A DNA stretch of 64,000 nt from Echria macrotheca (GCA_030411725.1 MU839836.1:1364001-1428000); one strand, 5' to 3'; counted from the stretch's first letter, positions 21,621 through 33,201 are shown. The notes: generated from the letters alone by a model not told the origin. Made by a program: numbers and translations.

Positions 21621-23563
21621 ATGACGAGGATAACACACCTCCTACTCATTGCGGGCTGGGCCATGACGGTCCAGGTCCACGCCGCGCCGACCAACAAGAC
21701 ATGCAAGTCCGTCCCCAGCAGCGACACATGGCCATCGCCCGACATATGGAGCGCCTTCAACCAGTCCATCGACGGCCGGCTGATCCGCCCAACGCCCCCG
21801 GGCGCCGTGTGCCACCCGGAGCAGACGACCTTCAGCACGACGCAGTGTCCCGCTACGCAGGCGGCGTGGTACACTGAGGCTTTCCACTCTGACGACCCGG
21901 TCTCGGCCTACTGGAACAACTGGAGCCAGGATACCTGTCTCCCAGACCCGAAGCTGCCGTGCTCAGCGGCTGGATATCCGGTGTATGTGGTGAACGCCAC
22001 GACAGCGGGACATGTAAAGGCCGGGATCGACTTCGGTTTGTGCCCCCGTTGAGGCAAAAAAAGGCAAAAAACGCGATAAACATTTGCTGACTGACAGAGC
22101 AGCAAAGAAACACAAAATCCGGCTCATCGTCAAAAACAGCGGCCATGACTTCATCGGCCGGTCGAGCGCCCCCAACTCGCTCTCCATCTGGGTGCACCAC
22201 ATGAAGGGTATCGTCGAGCGCCCCGATGGATACAAACCAGCTGGCTGCAACTTCACGATTGCCGGCCACGCCATCACGGCCGCGGCGGGCACCCAGATGC
22301 TCGAAGCGTACCGGACAACCGCCAAAATGAACCGGACCGTTGTCGGCGGGAACGGGAGGACCGTGGCTCTCGGCGGCTTCATGACCGGCGGAGGGCATAG
22401 CATCTTGGCGCCGCATTACGGGATGGCCGCCGACCAGGTTCTGGAGATGGAGGTAGTGACGGCCGGGGGCGAGATCTTGACCCTCAACGAGTGTCAAAAT
22501 CAAGATTTGTTTTGGGCGATGAGAGGCGTAAGTATCGCCCATCCTCTCTCATTATTCCCCTCGAGTAAGGCGGCGGCTGATACATAGTTCCAGGGCGGCG
22601 GCTCAACCTTTGGCGTCCTGACCTCCGTCACCCTCCAAACCGTCCCGACTCCCGCCGTAGCGACCCTGACCTTCCAGTTCGCCACGTCGGCTTCCAACCC
22701 GGCCGCTTTTGACGCCGTCGCCTACTTCGTTAGTCAGTTCCCCACGCTCGGCGACGCGGGCGTATCCGGCTACCCCATCATCTTCAACCGCGTGGCCAAC
22801 TCGTCCGATGGCACGGGTCGCAGTCTGGTAAGCGGCATCATCGGCAAGATCATCATGGTCAACCAGACCGCGAGCACCCTGCTTTCCAAGATCGAGCCGC
22901 TGTTCGAGCACATCAACCAGACGTGGACCGGCTTCGAGTTTTACACGACGACGACGCACCACGACTCGTTCGGGGCTTGGTACGAGGAGAACTACGACCC
23001 GTCACCCGTTGGGTATAACAGCGTCATGAGTTCCCGCTTGTTGGATGCGCCCGCCTTGACGAGCAACCTAACGGCTACGAAGCTGGCGCTCCAGTCGTTC
23101 TCGGCTGGCGGGCAAGCTACCGTGTATATCGTCTCTGGAAAGGGAGTGTTCAATGCCCGGCCCCGAGGTGGTGCGACCGCCGTGAATCCGGCATGGCGGA
23201 AGACCTATGTTCATGCGAGTACGTATCTCTTGTATAACTGTGCAAAAGAGGAAACAAGCTCTAATCCCCCTTCCAGCCACTAGTATGAGTTTTGCGCCCC
23301 TCGATGCATCAGCTCGACAATTCGCCATTGCACAGACGAACCTCTCGGCCGCCGCCCTGCGTGAAATCACACCTGGCATGGGTGCGTATGTCAACGAGGC
23401 GAGCAAGTACGAGCCAAACTGGCAGCAGACCTTCTGGGGCTCGAACTATGACAGACTAGTCCAGATAAAGCGGACGGTAGACCCGGACGACGTGTTTTGG
23501 TGTACGCCGTGCGTAGGAAACGAGCGCTGGCAAGAGGTCGACAACTTGTTGTGTCGGGTCTGA
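21621..23563 (+). CDS. Secreted FAD-linked oxidase, VAO/BBE family (AA7-like)
   Basis: Four exons, 21621-22035, 22100-22527, 22594-23218 and 23277-23563, encode 584 residues. The signal peptide runs to about VHAAP. The PP-loop FAD domain carries VKNSGHDFIGRS, where His154 is the expected covalent 8-alpha-histidyl FAD residue. It continues with GGNGRTVALGGFMTGGGHS and QVLEMEVVTAGGEILTLN. The Cys that makes a second flavin bond in gluco-oligosaccharide oxidases is not seen at the expected place, so flavin attachment is probably single. The C-terminus has the BBE element with Cys-rich FWCTPCVGNERWQ. Such enzymes oxidise sugars, alcohols or secondary metabolites and release hydrogen peroxide. There are many N-glycosylation sites. 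The substrate is unknown. Confidence 0.9.
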
Positions 23564-23590
23564 TCCGACGACGTAGGAAGACCGAGAATA

Positions 23591-24944
23591 TCAAGGGGCG
23601 CGGTCGATCATGGCAGACATCCAAACGAGCGTACCAAACTCATCTGCCATTTCACACCAGTAATCCAACTCCTCGAGTCGTGATCCGCCGTCCAAGTCCC
23701 GTTCAGATGCGCCCTCTGTCAAGGTTGAGCCTCGACGGCACAACCGTTTCAGTGTACTGATGGTGAGCGTTGCGGAGGAAGAACGAACGACGGCCCGTCT
23801 AGTCAATTCGGAGTACTTGGAAATCCAGGTGGCATGGTCGACAGGCTCCCAGAGCGCCCGTTCCGCTGGCAGGGGGATCCGGCCACAGCCCTGGCAATCG
23901 CTCAGGGTGGTTTGGTACGATATGATGACTTCAAAGACCGTCTCAACCATATACAGGACGCAAAGCGTTCGACGGGCGGACTCACGGAGCGTCCAGTCAC
24001 GTCGACTTTCGCTGCCTTGGCCGTGCGAGACCCTCTCCTGGTAGAACTCGAGTTCGTGTAGGCGCACGCCAATTTCCTGTTGCTAGCGTTAGTGTCGGCA
24101 GAATGGGAAGCATATTGCCCATTTTACATACTCTGACGGTCGAGATAAGTGACGCCGGGTAGTTTTTATGCGCGCTTTGGATATCGGACGCCTGAATCAA
24201 AATAAAAAGCACCATGGCCTGTAATGCCTCGACCAGCTCGCGCGTGTCCAACGCCGCTATCTTGGGCTGGAGGCTCCGCTGAAAGTCGTAGATTGTCTTC
24301 CAGACGTAGTCTGCGCTTGCCGGGGTTCTATTGTAGAACATATGCAATAAACTGACGCAGATGGCTAGCGTTCCAGGGAGACATGTATGGTTTCCGTTGC
24401 CCCGCAGACGGCATTCGTCCATTGATTCCCCGTCCAGTATGCACATGGGGAAGATGAACGGTGGGAGACGACCCCGGCCATCGATCAGCAGTTTCGGATA
24501 TGAGGTCAGCTGGCCGTAGATAACTCTGGATGTGAGGTATGCCTCAGGATTCGCCGGTTTTCGCGGTGATAGGGAGCTATTCGGACGGGCCCCGGAGATG
24601 GTGGTCGAATCAAGCGATGGTGTCACTTGCACCGTGCTGAAATCACCCAGGACCCCGGACCATAGATCGTCTGTCACCGTTGGTGGGGAGTCCCAGATCC
24701 CGTCATCGAAGAGCGGTCCGCGGGTAGCTGAGTCCCAACCCCCCAAAGTCAAGGTATCTGGCGAGGGCGTCGCTGCGACAGCCTGTAAGGTCCTGGTTGC
24801 AGGGTATGGCCATGCAGGTCGTGACTCGTTGGCGTATAGACAACGGAATCCGCGCTCAGAACATCGGGAGCATGGAAGGGCCAGATTGCAGCGGGATTTG
24901 GACTCCCGGCAGGCCGAGCACGCCTTCTTCCGGGATATCGGCAT
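23591..24944 (-). CDS. Zn2Cys6 transcription factor
   Basis: Two exons, 24944-24132 and 24076-23591, encode 432 residues. The binuclear zinc cluster sits at the N-terminus: it begins CSACRESKSRC, and its six Cys have the canonical C-x2-C-x6-C-x5-C-x2-C-x6-C spacing with a Pro in the central loop. The C-terminal part resembles the short fungal-specific factor type (HMFYNRTPASADYVWK, EALQAMVLFILIQ, RRTLCVLYMVETVFEV) rather than a full Fungal_trans domain. It converges on the FAD oxidase stop with only 27 bp between stops and is divergent from the Gal80-like gene. It is a plausible local regulator, but no target is shown. Confidence 0.88.
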
Positions 24945-25309
24945 GGTGGGGGGTGTTTCGTTGGTAGTATCAAATTTCTGTGAAAAGCCGGCTTGAAGAG
25001 CATCAGGATGGTTGTCATATTCAGACTGGTGATTTGTAATATCCCCTCCGTCAGCACCGCGGAGTCCGGGCCAATAGCGGGGCCGTATTCGGCGTATTCC
25101 TCGGAGTTCAAGTGGGTCCCCCCTTCCGAAAACCAAGTGTGCTCCGGAGTGCAACGCCGAGATGGCATATCAACAAGCTTGAACAAAGCATATAAAAATG
25201 AAAGAAGAAGACGTTGCGAGGATTAAGAGCTGTCAGAATGCTTGAAATGCTTGAAAGACATCTTAAATTTGGTTCCAAAGAGACTTTTTACTTTCCTTTG
25301 ATTTGAATC
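24945..25309. promoter_or_regulatory. Shared divergent promoter, Zn2Cys6 factor / Gal80-like gene
   Basis: 365 bp separate two divergent start codons. Inside are a CGG-N3-CCG inverted triplet at 25060-25068, a CCAAT at 25071-25075, a CTCCGGAG palindrome near 25142-25149 and a TATAAAA at 25191-25197, 113 bp before the Gal80-like ATG. Inverted CGG triplets are typical zinc-cluster binding sites, so autoregulation is possible but inferred. Confidence 0.5.
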
Positions 25310-26517
25310 ATGGTCATCCGTGTTGGTGTTATCGGCCTAGGTGTCCCGGCCGGCAGCTTTTCCCCTGGACAGTGGGCAGCCTCTGCTCACCTTCCCTCAA
25401 TTCAGGCCTCTCCTTTATTCGAAATTGTGGCCCTCGCCAATTCGACCGTTGAATCGGCCCAAAGGTCTATCCAGTCCAACAATCTTCCGCCAACAACTGC
25501 AGCATACGGAAGCGCCGAAGACCTGGCCAAAGATCCCAATGTTGATCTTGTTGTCGTATCAGTTCGGGTGGAGAAGCATTTTGCGCTCGCACGGGCAGCT
25601 ATCCAGCAAGGGAAAGATGTATTCGTCGAGTGGCCACTCGGCGCTAGTCTCCAGCAAAGCGAGCAGCTAACTGAGATGGCAAAGAAAGCTGGCGTCAAGA
25701 CTGTCGTCGGCGTGCAGGGACGGTCAAGCCGCATCGTCTCAGCCGTCAAAAAGATTCTTGCCGACGGAAAAATCGGCCGAGTCGTCAGCTCGTGTGTCGA
25801 AGCGAACATGAGCCTACTCCCAGTGGAAGAGTGGTGGGAGGGATACGAGTTTTATCTCGATATGAAGAGCGGAGGAAACGCATTCACGATTCACTTTGCT
25901 CATTGTGAGATATACACCACTTTTCAGACTCGGACGCCACTGACCTGACTTCAGTCCTCGACTCGTTCGTCGACGTCCTCGGAGACTTTCAAACTCTTCA
26001 AGCCGGCCTCCACACCCAGCAGACAACCGTGTCTCTTATCAACCTTGCAACTCGTGAGGTCATCGACCCGGAGTATCCGCGAACTGCCCCAGACCACATC
26101 ATGGTTCAAGGTCAGCTGGAGACTGGAGCAGTCGCCTCCATCGGTTTCCGCCATACCTTGTCCTCGGTGGACTCTGTTGCAATCAAATGGATCATTTCCG
26201 GTACCAATGGTGAAATCGAGGTCCTATTCCCCGAGAGACTGGGCAAGGTCGGTTCCCAGTGGCAGACAGCCCATCCGGGCGCGACACTCAAAGTGAGGGT
26301 GGGAAGAGAGCCTGAGGTCGAGCTGGTCGATTTCAATGCCATGGCAGGACCCAACGACGCTGTTGCAGGTCTTAGCCCCGTTGCGATGAACACGGGTCTT
26401 TTATATGATGCCTTTGCTCACGGGGAGGAGGAGAAATACGCCACGTTTGAAACGGCCCTACGGACGCATCGTCTGCTGGATCGCATTGCGAGAGCTGCTG
26501 GCGCTGGGGGTTTGTAG
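25310..26517 (+). CDS. Gal80-like Gfo/Idh/MocA-fold protein
   Basis: Two exons, 25310-25904 and 25955-26517, encode 385 residues. The N-terminal Rossmann domain begins IRVGVIGLGVPAGSFSPGQW. The Gfo/Idh/MocA dehydrogenase motif normally reads EKP with a catalytic Lys; here it is FVEWPLGASLQQ. That closely resembles yeast Gal80 (FVEWALACSL), which binds dinucleotide but acts as a transcription regulator. The C-terminal half has the alpha/beta substrate domain and ends with TALRTHRLLDRIARAA, like other family members. The neighbour is a divergent zinc-cluster factor. It may be a cofactor-sensing regulator or an unusual oxidoreductase; loss of Lys favours the former. Confidence 0.87.
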
Positions 26518-27040
26518 ACGGCCGGAGCTTGTGTGATGTAACCGGAAAGAAGTAGCTGGAAGGCTCTGCCACCATAGTAAAGATACCTATTTAAGAGGGC
26601 AAGAGCGGCCAACAACTGGCGCAACGCCAGTAAATTTTGGCTGCCGTAGCACCTACCATGTGCAGGGTCAGGGATTTAGTTATTTTTTTCATGCTGGTCA
26701 ACCTCATACGCGTCCCTGCCACCTGGCTCCCTTATGCCGCGAAACAAAGGGTCGGTCTCCCGGACACATGGATGTGCTTTTTGGAGGTGGTCGTATCTTT
26801 TCGATGGACGATCAGGAATCGACGGGGAACCTTTCTCCGCTCGGAAGACAACAACGAAGCTAACCAGGGACCAAACCCTATCCCACGGGCGCGGCAGCTG
26901 GTTAGGAGGGGTGACGAACATTAACGTGGTACCCTAAAGACACAGGACACGTAGAATCAGAGAAGCGTCGGTCCAGTGGTGTTTGCAATTGTGTATATTA
27001 TGCTATATATAAACTAACTGTATCATACCGCAAATGGTGA
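26518..27040. other. Convergent 3' region, Gal80-like and rhamnogalacturonan lyase
   Basis: About 520 bp between converging stops. It probably carries both 3' UTRs. Short frames near 26640-26930 on both strands overlap each other and have no recognisable motif. Confidence 0.55.
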
Positions 27041-28710
27041 TCAAACGGTAAAGAGCTCGACGGCGTCGAATATCTGCAAACCGGGTTAGCACGACACTCT
27101 TTCAACCGACGCAGGAGACTCACAAAGTTCGGGCTCAGGAACGTCGCCCCGCTGCTTCCCGAGATGGAGCTGATGGTGATGGTATTGCTCCCAGCCACGA
27201 GCCTCCCCGCCGGGATGCTAACATCATATACCTCGCCATAACCTCGGTACGCGCCGCGCGTAACGCCCCGGCTGTCGATCTTGGGTGGCGCACTTGGCGA
27301 TGGCCCGGTCCAACCGGTGACATTGATCTGCGGCCGACTTCCCGCAAAGCTCAGCGTCGTGGCCACCCGCAGCGTAGCAGCCCCTGGTGCGCTCGCTAGG
27401 TTAAACCGTATGGTGACGGGATTGTTGACGCTCTGGAACAGGGCCATGGGAAAATCTGTGAGCGGCGAGCTACCCACCGTGTATGTCAACGGGCCCCAGC
27501 TGCTCATGCGCGAATCGGACGGATGCATCCGGAGGAACTTGTCCGCATTGCGGAAACCCATCGGCTGTCCATCGTACTCGCCAATCTTGAAGATTGTCTT
27601 GCGGTTGGCGGGGCTGATGCTGCCTGCGATATTCATGGTCGTGGTACCTCCGGCAGACACGCTGACCGTTGTCGTGGCAATCTTGTATTCGGTCTGGTAG
27701 AGAACCATCGTGTAAGTCCCAGGCTTCATCGGCGGTGACGTAAAGGCGCCGGAAGACGATGTCCTGACCCAGTACTGAGCCGCGCTGTTGAACCAGTGCA
27801 CCACACCCTCCATGCCACTCTGAAGGCCTGAGGCGGTCCCTATGACAACGCCGCGGCCTGACCTCGGAACGAAGCCTGTCACTCCAACCTCGCCAAACCA
27901 CGAGACATCGGCCGTCTTGACGCTAGGGATGCCGGAGCGAGAAAATTGCATCAGGTAGGGTCCGTGAAGGCCGGTCCGGAACGGTTCCGTCTGAACGTGC
28001 CCGCTGTTCATATAGTTGTACAGATTGGTCGAAGCGCCGGCGTTGTTGGAGTTGATATCCCGGAAGAAGGGTCCTCCTGAGGACGACTCCTGCTGGGGGG
28101 TCATAATGCACACATGCATCAAGTCGTTGCCGCCAAACACGCAGTGCGAGTCCTCGTCAATGAACCTTGTGGAAGAGTAAAATTTGGACCGTGTTTGGCC
28201 GTTGACCACGAAGACATCAGATCCTTCGACCGTGGAGCTGGCACCGTTGGTGTTCGACACTTCGCCATAAGGATACTCACCGGGAAGCTGGTTCGGCAGC
28301 AGACGGGCAATGAAACGAAGCTCTCCGATATCTGGTTCCGCTGTGATGTATGTAGCCATGTAGATGGTACTCTCGCCTTCCCGTACAACCATGTAGTGCG
28401 TCAGGGTCGATGTCACGCATGTGACCTTGATATACCTTGACGAGCCGGAGATCTGGTTGACGGAAACCGTTGCCGATCCGAGACCCGAGCCGATGTGTGT
28501 TCCCTGGCTCCCGTATTGGAGCTCGACGCCACGGTACTTGATCGATTTGATGTCGCAGTTGGATTGGCTCACCGAAAAGACAAGTGGATTCGCTGAGCCG
28601 GCATCGATGATGAAGTTACCGCCCGAGGACGAGTAGCCAAAAGCACACAAGGCCCCTGAGCTGAAAAGGGACAGCCCTATGGCGAGAATCTGGACGAGAG
28701 AGGTCCGCAT
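27041..28710 (-). CDS. Secreted PL4 rhamnogalacturonan lyase
   Basis: Two exons, 28710-27124 and 27073-27041, encode 539 residues; the second exon adds only ten residues (IFDAVELFTV). A signal peptide ends near GALCA. The PL4 architecture is visible: catalytic beta-sandwich (1), FnIII-like domain (2; SPPMKPGTYTMVLYQTEYK) and CBM-like domain (3; ATLRVATTLSFAGSRPQINV). Lys176 in TRSKFYSSTRF and His238 in SGHVQTEPF match, by motif and approximate spacing, the Lys150/His210 catalytic pair of Aspergillus aculeatus RGL. It cleaves the rhamnose-galacturonate backbone of pectin by beta-elimination. A TATATAA lies 91 bp upstream of the start. Confidence 0.94.
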
Positions 28711-29931
28711 TTTGGCTTACACCAGTTCAGTATGCCGAGTCCAACGCCACGGTGAAGAAGTCCTCGAAAGAGACATGTTATAGTGGCATACTACCAAGGA
28801 TTATATACAATGCCTCGGAATCCCGGAAGTGAAGTTTGACCTAGTCCAGCGAACTTGGCCCCTGGGCTCGCCAAGAGACGGGAAAGCATGGAGAAGTGCC
28901 ATTGGCGGAATGATCACCAGATTGCGCTCCGTTGTTGTAGAATCCGGGGAACGATACGCCATGTCTTGACTTGGCTCGGATTGGAAGTTAGTGAGAGTCG
29001 CATGGGCTGCGGAGATTTCCTGGTCAGAGTGCCATCAGTTTCTTCTGTTCGTCGACAGCATGGCCGTGATCTCGGTGCATCGGCCCTTTGCCTTGGTGAC
29101 GGAGGTTTCAAGCTCCGAGGACCAGAGCGGCAGGAGTGCCGCGTCGCCAAGAGGGTGTGACCTCGCTTGGAGAGGTGATGGGGATTCAACAAGCTGGCTG
29201 CGATTATTCTCACTTGATAACTTTGTAGAAAAATCTCAGGGGCGGAAGAATCGTACCGGCTGCAGAATAAAATCAGGCCGAGACTCCATGAGATACAGGC
29301 AAGAGAGCAAACCCCAAGTTGAGTCTGGCGGATACTGCAACACTCGTCGCACCAGGCCCAGTAAACCTGAACCAACTCAACGCAAGCCAAACGGATTGCC
29401 AGCTTATATCGCTTCAACAGTTCTGGCGCATCCAGACGCTCTCTCATGGGCCAACCCTATGTTTTGACTCTGCTCGCAGTGCAGCGAACAGCCGACGATT
29501 AGGTCAGCGACAAACAGTCCTTCTAGTCCATCTCAGACGTCTATCACGCCAGCCTCTGAAGAGCTACCGCATCGAATATCACGCAGGAACGAATACTGGG
29601 AAAACGGCGACCGAGGGTACGCATCGAGAGGCGCAACGGGCGTTGTTCGAATATCGAGGGCTGGGATCTTCTTCTACCCTCCGTCTTGCTGCCGCCTATT
29701 ATGCTTCTCCGGCGCTGCTATAAACACACCTTCGTAGCCGCCGGGTCAACAGAATCCCTGCGTCGTGTGGAATTTGCGGACGTAAATGATCATGACGATA
29801 CCGTTCTACCGAACTCCCATCCTTGATTTTCCGCACCTGCTAGGCAGCATTCAAATGCGCCATGATCCCCGAAGTCCCAAATCAAATACGAGAACAACCC
29901 TCCCATGCTCCTCCTCCAACGATCGCCCCTC
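28711..29931. other. 1.2-kb intergenic region upstream of the rhamnogalacturonan lyase
   Basis: Contains the lyase promoter, with TATATAA on the - strand at 28801-28807, and the 3' UTR of the eS28 gene. Overlapping frames at 28914-29447 (-) and 28991-29723 (+) have no recognisable domain and are not called. Confidence 0.5.
28801..28807 (-). promoter_or_regulatory. TATA box of the rhamnogalacturonan lyase gene
   Basis: TATATAA on the minus strand, 91 bp upstream of the lyase ATG at 28710, a normal promoter spacing. Confidence 0.5.
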
Positions 29932-30261
29932 TTATCTGAGGCGGCGGGCCTCACGTTCGGATTCGAGCAGGCAGAGAATGTCGTCGACGCGAACTGCGGG
30001 GGAAATAGTCTCAGCAACCGTGATTGTCTCAAACAAAATATTCAGAGGTCGTACCTGGGCCCTTGACGTTTCGGATGATAGAGCGAGTCTGGTCGTCCAT
30101 GAACTCGACGCGAACCTGGGTCACGCCGCCGCGAGAGCCTGGATTTCACCCCACAGATTAGTATCCGCCTAACCCAAGTTGATGCTCGAAAATCGCATAC
30201 CGGTACGGCCGAGAACGCGCGTGACTTTGACAAGCTTGACGGGGGCTTTGGAGGAATCCAT
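29932..30261 (-). CDS. RPS28: 40S ribosomal protein eS28 (S28)
   Basis: Three exons, 30261-30201, 30138-30055 and 29993-29932, encode 68 residues, the normal eS28 length. The protein begins MDSSKAPVKLVKVTRVLGRT, continues with TQVRVEFMDDQTRSIIRNVK and ends LLESEREARRLR, essentially the universal eS28 sequence. It sits near the mRNA exit channel of the small subunit. Introns of 62 and 61 bp split a 207-nt coding sequence; both junctions keep phase. Confidence 0.97.
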
Positions 30262-30952
30262 TGTTGCGACTGATTGTTGCTGTCGTGGAAAGTTTCCGGG
30301 CGGATTTCCTCGATTTGCTGCGGGTTGGTTGCAAGCTGTGGAATTTCTCTTGTGCGGAGCAAATTCGCAGGGCACAGGGTGATTTTAAATCCGTTCCGCC
30401 CCCGCTCACCGCCTTCCCCCACCATTTGTTCACAAGCTGAGCCCCGCCTCCGCCGAAGTTGCGGCCGGGAGCTTGGAAAGCTTGGCAACGATGCACCGGC
30501 TCGCGGCTGGCTGGTCACTCGGAGTCAACAACACGAAACCACCACACCATCGTAGGCACGAAGTCGCGGCTTCGAGTCTTGGTCTGCTCGATATATTCAA
30601 ATATCTCCACATGTCACATTGGTAACTAACCGTAACATGAATGACCCGCGATGATTGAACTGCTTAGCTTCAGGTTGCAGGCACGATCATTTATTTTGCG
30701 AATAGCTCTTTGGGAGGCCCTCCGAGAGATATATCTCACATCTTCCCATTCCCGTGCACTGGACCTTATCGCTCAGTTGCGATGGTGGATTGGTTTGGGG
30801 CGAGCCAAGATTTAGTGCGCCAAGAGAACGAAATAGAGTCAGTTTGCATCAAATTCTTCAGGGCAGAACTCGATTCCTGAGGTCCTTCTCCGTCTTTCTC
30901 CGTCGCATTTCGAGTTCTTGTATTGGATGCTGTGCTATTCTACCTTGGAATC
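30262..30952. promoter_or_regulatory. Divergent promoter region, eS28 / GH71
   Basis: 690 bp between divergent start codons. No TATA box was recognised at a useful distance from eS28. The right part, from about 30.9 kb, is pyrimidine-rich and likely the GH71 leader. If the GH71 gene has an unrecognised 5' exon with a signal peptide, it must lie here. Confidence 0.45.
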
Positions 30953-32687
30953 ATGGGGTTCTTAAAGAAACTCCGAAAGCTCCTTGATGCACCCGACGCA
31001 GAAGATTCCCCTCGCAAGGTGTTCGCGCATTACATGGTAGGCACTCTACAAAGCGGTATTGATGCTGGGATTCAGCTCACATCATTAATAGGTCGGCCTA
31101 ACATGTGAACAATCTCTGGATCAATGGTATTATGATATCAAAACGGCAGCAGAGGCTGGTATCGATGGATTTGCCTTGAATATTGGCCCGTCGGATCATT
31201 GGACTGAAACTCAACTATTCCAAGCTTACCATGCGGCCGAGCAGGTCGGAAATTTTGTCCTCTTCATTTCTTTTGAGTAAGAATCCCATCTTTGCCCTGA
31301 AAGTTGCTCAATTCTCTACAATACTAATAATGGGGTTGCGGAAACAGCATGGCCTGTGGTGAATGGCTGGTTCCGCAGGTTGTTCATATCATCAATTGCT
31401 TTAAAGCATCCCCCGCACAGATGAAGGTGGACGGGAAACCGTTTGTATCAACATTCGAGGGCCCTCACTGGGCAGACAATTGGGCCGCCGTTCGAGAAGA
31501 GACGGGTGGAATCTTTCTAATTCCGGACTGGTCAAGTTTAGGACCGTATGGCGTCGGCGAGAGGCTAGATGCTATCGATGGAGCCTGTATGTGACTACTG
31601 GTCGAGGTCTGAAGCTCATCTACACCTTGTCCAAAGTTACTTACACAAGAATTCAGTTTCATGGGACGCCTGGCCCAAGGCTTGCCATACCAAGATGTCG
31701 ACAAACGAAGACGAGCTTTACCTTGAAGTGCTTAAGGGCAAGAAGTAGTACGTCCCTGCCCTGATCTTTCTGTCCTCCCAAACACACCCTTGCGTTAAAG
31801 GCTTAGCTAACAGTCCTTAGCATGATGCCGATCAGTCCTTGTTTCTACACAAGTACGAATCCCTAGCGACTCTATCAGAACCACCAGCTGAGCCTCTAGA
31901 TCTACCGCAGTGGTCGAAGAACTGGTACTGTTCCAGCGAGTCCCTCTGGTATGACCGCTGGCTCCAGGCCCTGAAGCTAATGCCCGATTACATTCAAATC
32001 ATAACATGTATCTCTTGTTCCATTCCACTTGACCCGGCTTTCGACGACTGACACGTGATGGTAGGGAATGACTACGGCGAATCAAGCTACATCTGCGACA
32101 CTGTCCACTCCCAGATCGTCGAGGGAGCAGAGACGTATGCGGCCAACTACTCCCACTCCGCGTTCCGTGCGGTGCTCCCGTATTTCATTGCCGCATTCAA
32201 GGCTGGGACACCCGATATAGATCCACCAGGAGGCGACACTGCGGTAGCCTGGTACCGGACAACCTCGGCCCAAGCTGGGGATGATGGCGGTAGGCATTCC
32301 CCCAGGCAGGGGATAGAAGTATTATGTTCCTTACAGAACCTGTACAGAGACCAAATGGGGCCAAGGGGGCTCGGAATCGGCTTCCCTAGGGGCAAGAGAT
32401 GTCGTCTCAGTGATAGCCGTGACGAAGCACAAGTCCTCGTTGGCCGTTTCCATTGGCGAAACCACGCGGCACTTTGAGACAGATGACCAGCGGCGTATCT
32501 CCTACTTTGAAGTCCCATTCGATAGTTCGACTGTCGGTCCTGTTCGCATAACACTGAATGAAAAGGCCAGCGATGGTCCAGCTATTACCAATGATTGCGA
32601 TGGACATGTAAGTGCGACGCTTGTGTTGAGTGAGGATGCTAACATATCCGAAAGGTTGTATTCAACTGCGTCGCGGTCCAAGTTTAG
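30953..32687 (+). CDS. GH71 alpha-1,3-glucanase (mutanase), no visible signal peptide
   Basis: Nine exons: 30953-31036, 31092-31276, 31348-31586, 31657-31747, 31821-31852, 31900-32007, 32065-32289, 32348-32607 and 32655-32687. All phases agree and give 418 residues. GH71 signs are RKVFAHYMVGLT at the start, AGIDGFALNIGPSDHW, STFEGPHWADNW with an acidic residue, FLIPDWSSLGP, WNDYGESSY and the terminal beta domain (SYFEVPFDSSTVGPV, ending NCVAVQV). It hydrolyses alpha-1,3-glucan of fungal walls. The N-terminus MGFLKKLRKLLDAP is a short basic helix rather than a secretion signal, and no CBM24 is present. This resembles S. pombe Agn2, an intracellular glucanase used in ascus wall breakdown, but a missed first exon is possible. 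Confidence 0.88.
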
Positions 32688-33201
32688 GCCCCTCCTGACC
32701 TGGGCTTGTTCTGTTGGGTGTGGTGTCACTGATGTGCCGGATTCTTCGTTGAAAGGTGGTCAGACGGCCCTCGGGTCTCTCGCCCTGGATTTTGCCGGAT
32801 TCATGTGAGGTAGCAAGAATTAATATGATTGCATAAGTGTCTTGGAACGCGCTTTGTTCAACTCCCATGATTTCCGGAGTCCTCACATGGCGTTGAAGGA
32901 ATTCCTCCTGGCTGTTCAGAACTTCGGAATCAGATGCTGCTGTCAGGCGCAACCCTAACCCTACCATTGGCGCTCAGGGGCTTGCTTGGCTAATGTCGGG
33001 TCCACCCCTGCTCCGGGCCGCTTGTCAACGACGTCACAGCGAGTTGCCGCAAGGGCAATCCCTCAGCTCCTGTTCGCGCCATGTCGCTGCGCTGCCGGCC
33101 GAAGCTTTGCGACACCCCGGATCCAGCAACTCGAGAATGCATTTGAGCGCTGGCTCATCATCACCCAATTCCCCAGTGCGCTCCCGTGCCGGCACGACGA
33201 C
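32688..33201. other. Intergenic region with telomere-like dyad
   Basis: About 510 bp between the GH71 stop and the kinase start. It contains AACCCTAACCCTA at 32951-32963, two tandem copies of the telomeric hexamer in telobox orientation. No start codon in the kinase frame occurs before 33202. Confidence 0.5.

Noticed and set aside
32951..32963. Chromosome end or interstitial telomere tract
   Set aside because: Only two hexamer copies within normal gene-dense DNA, so not a telomere; kept only as a promoter motif.
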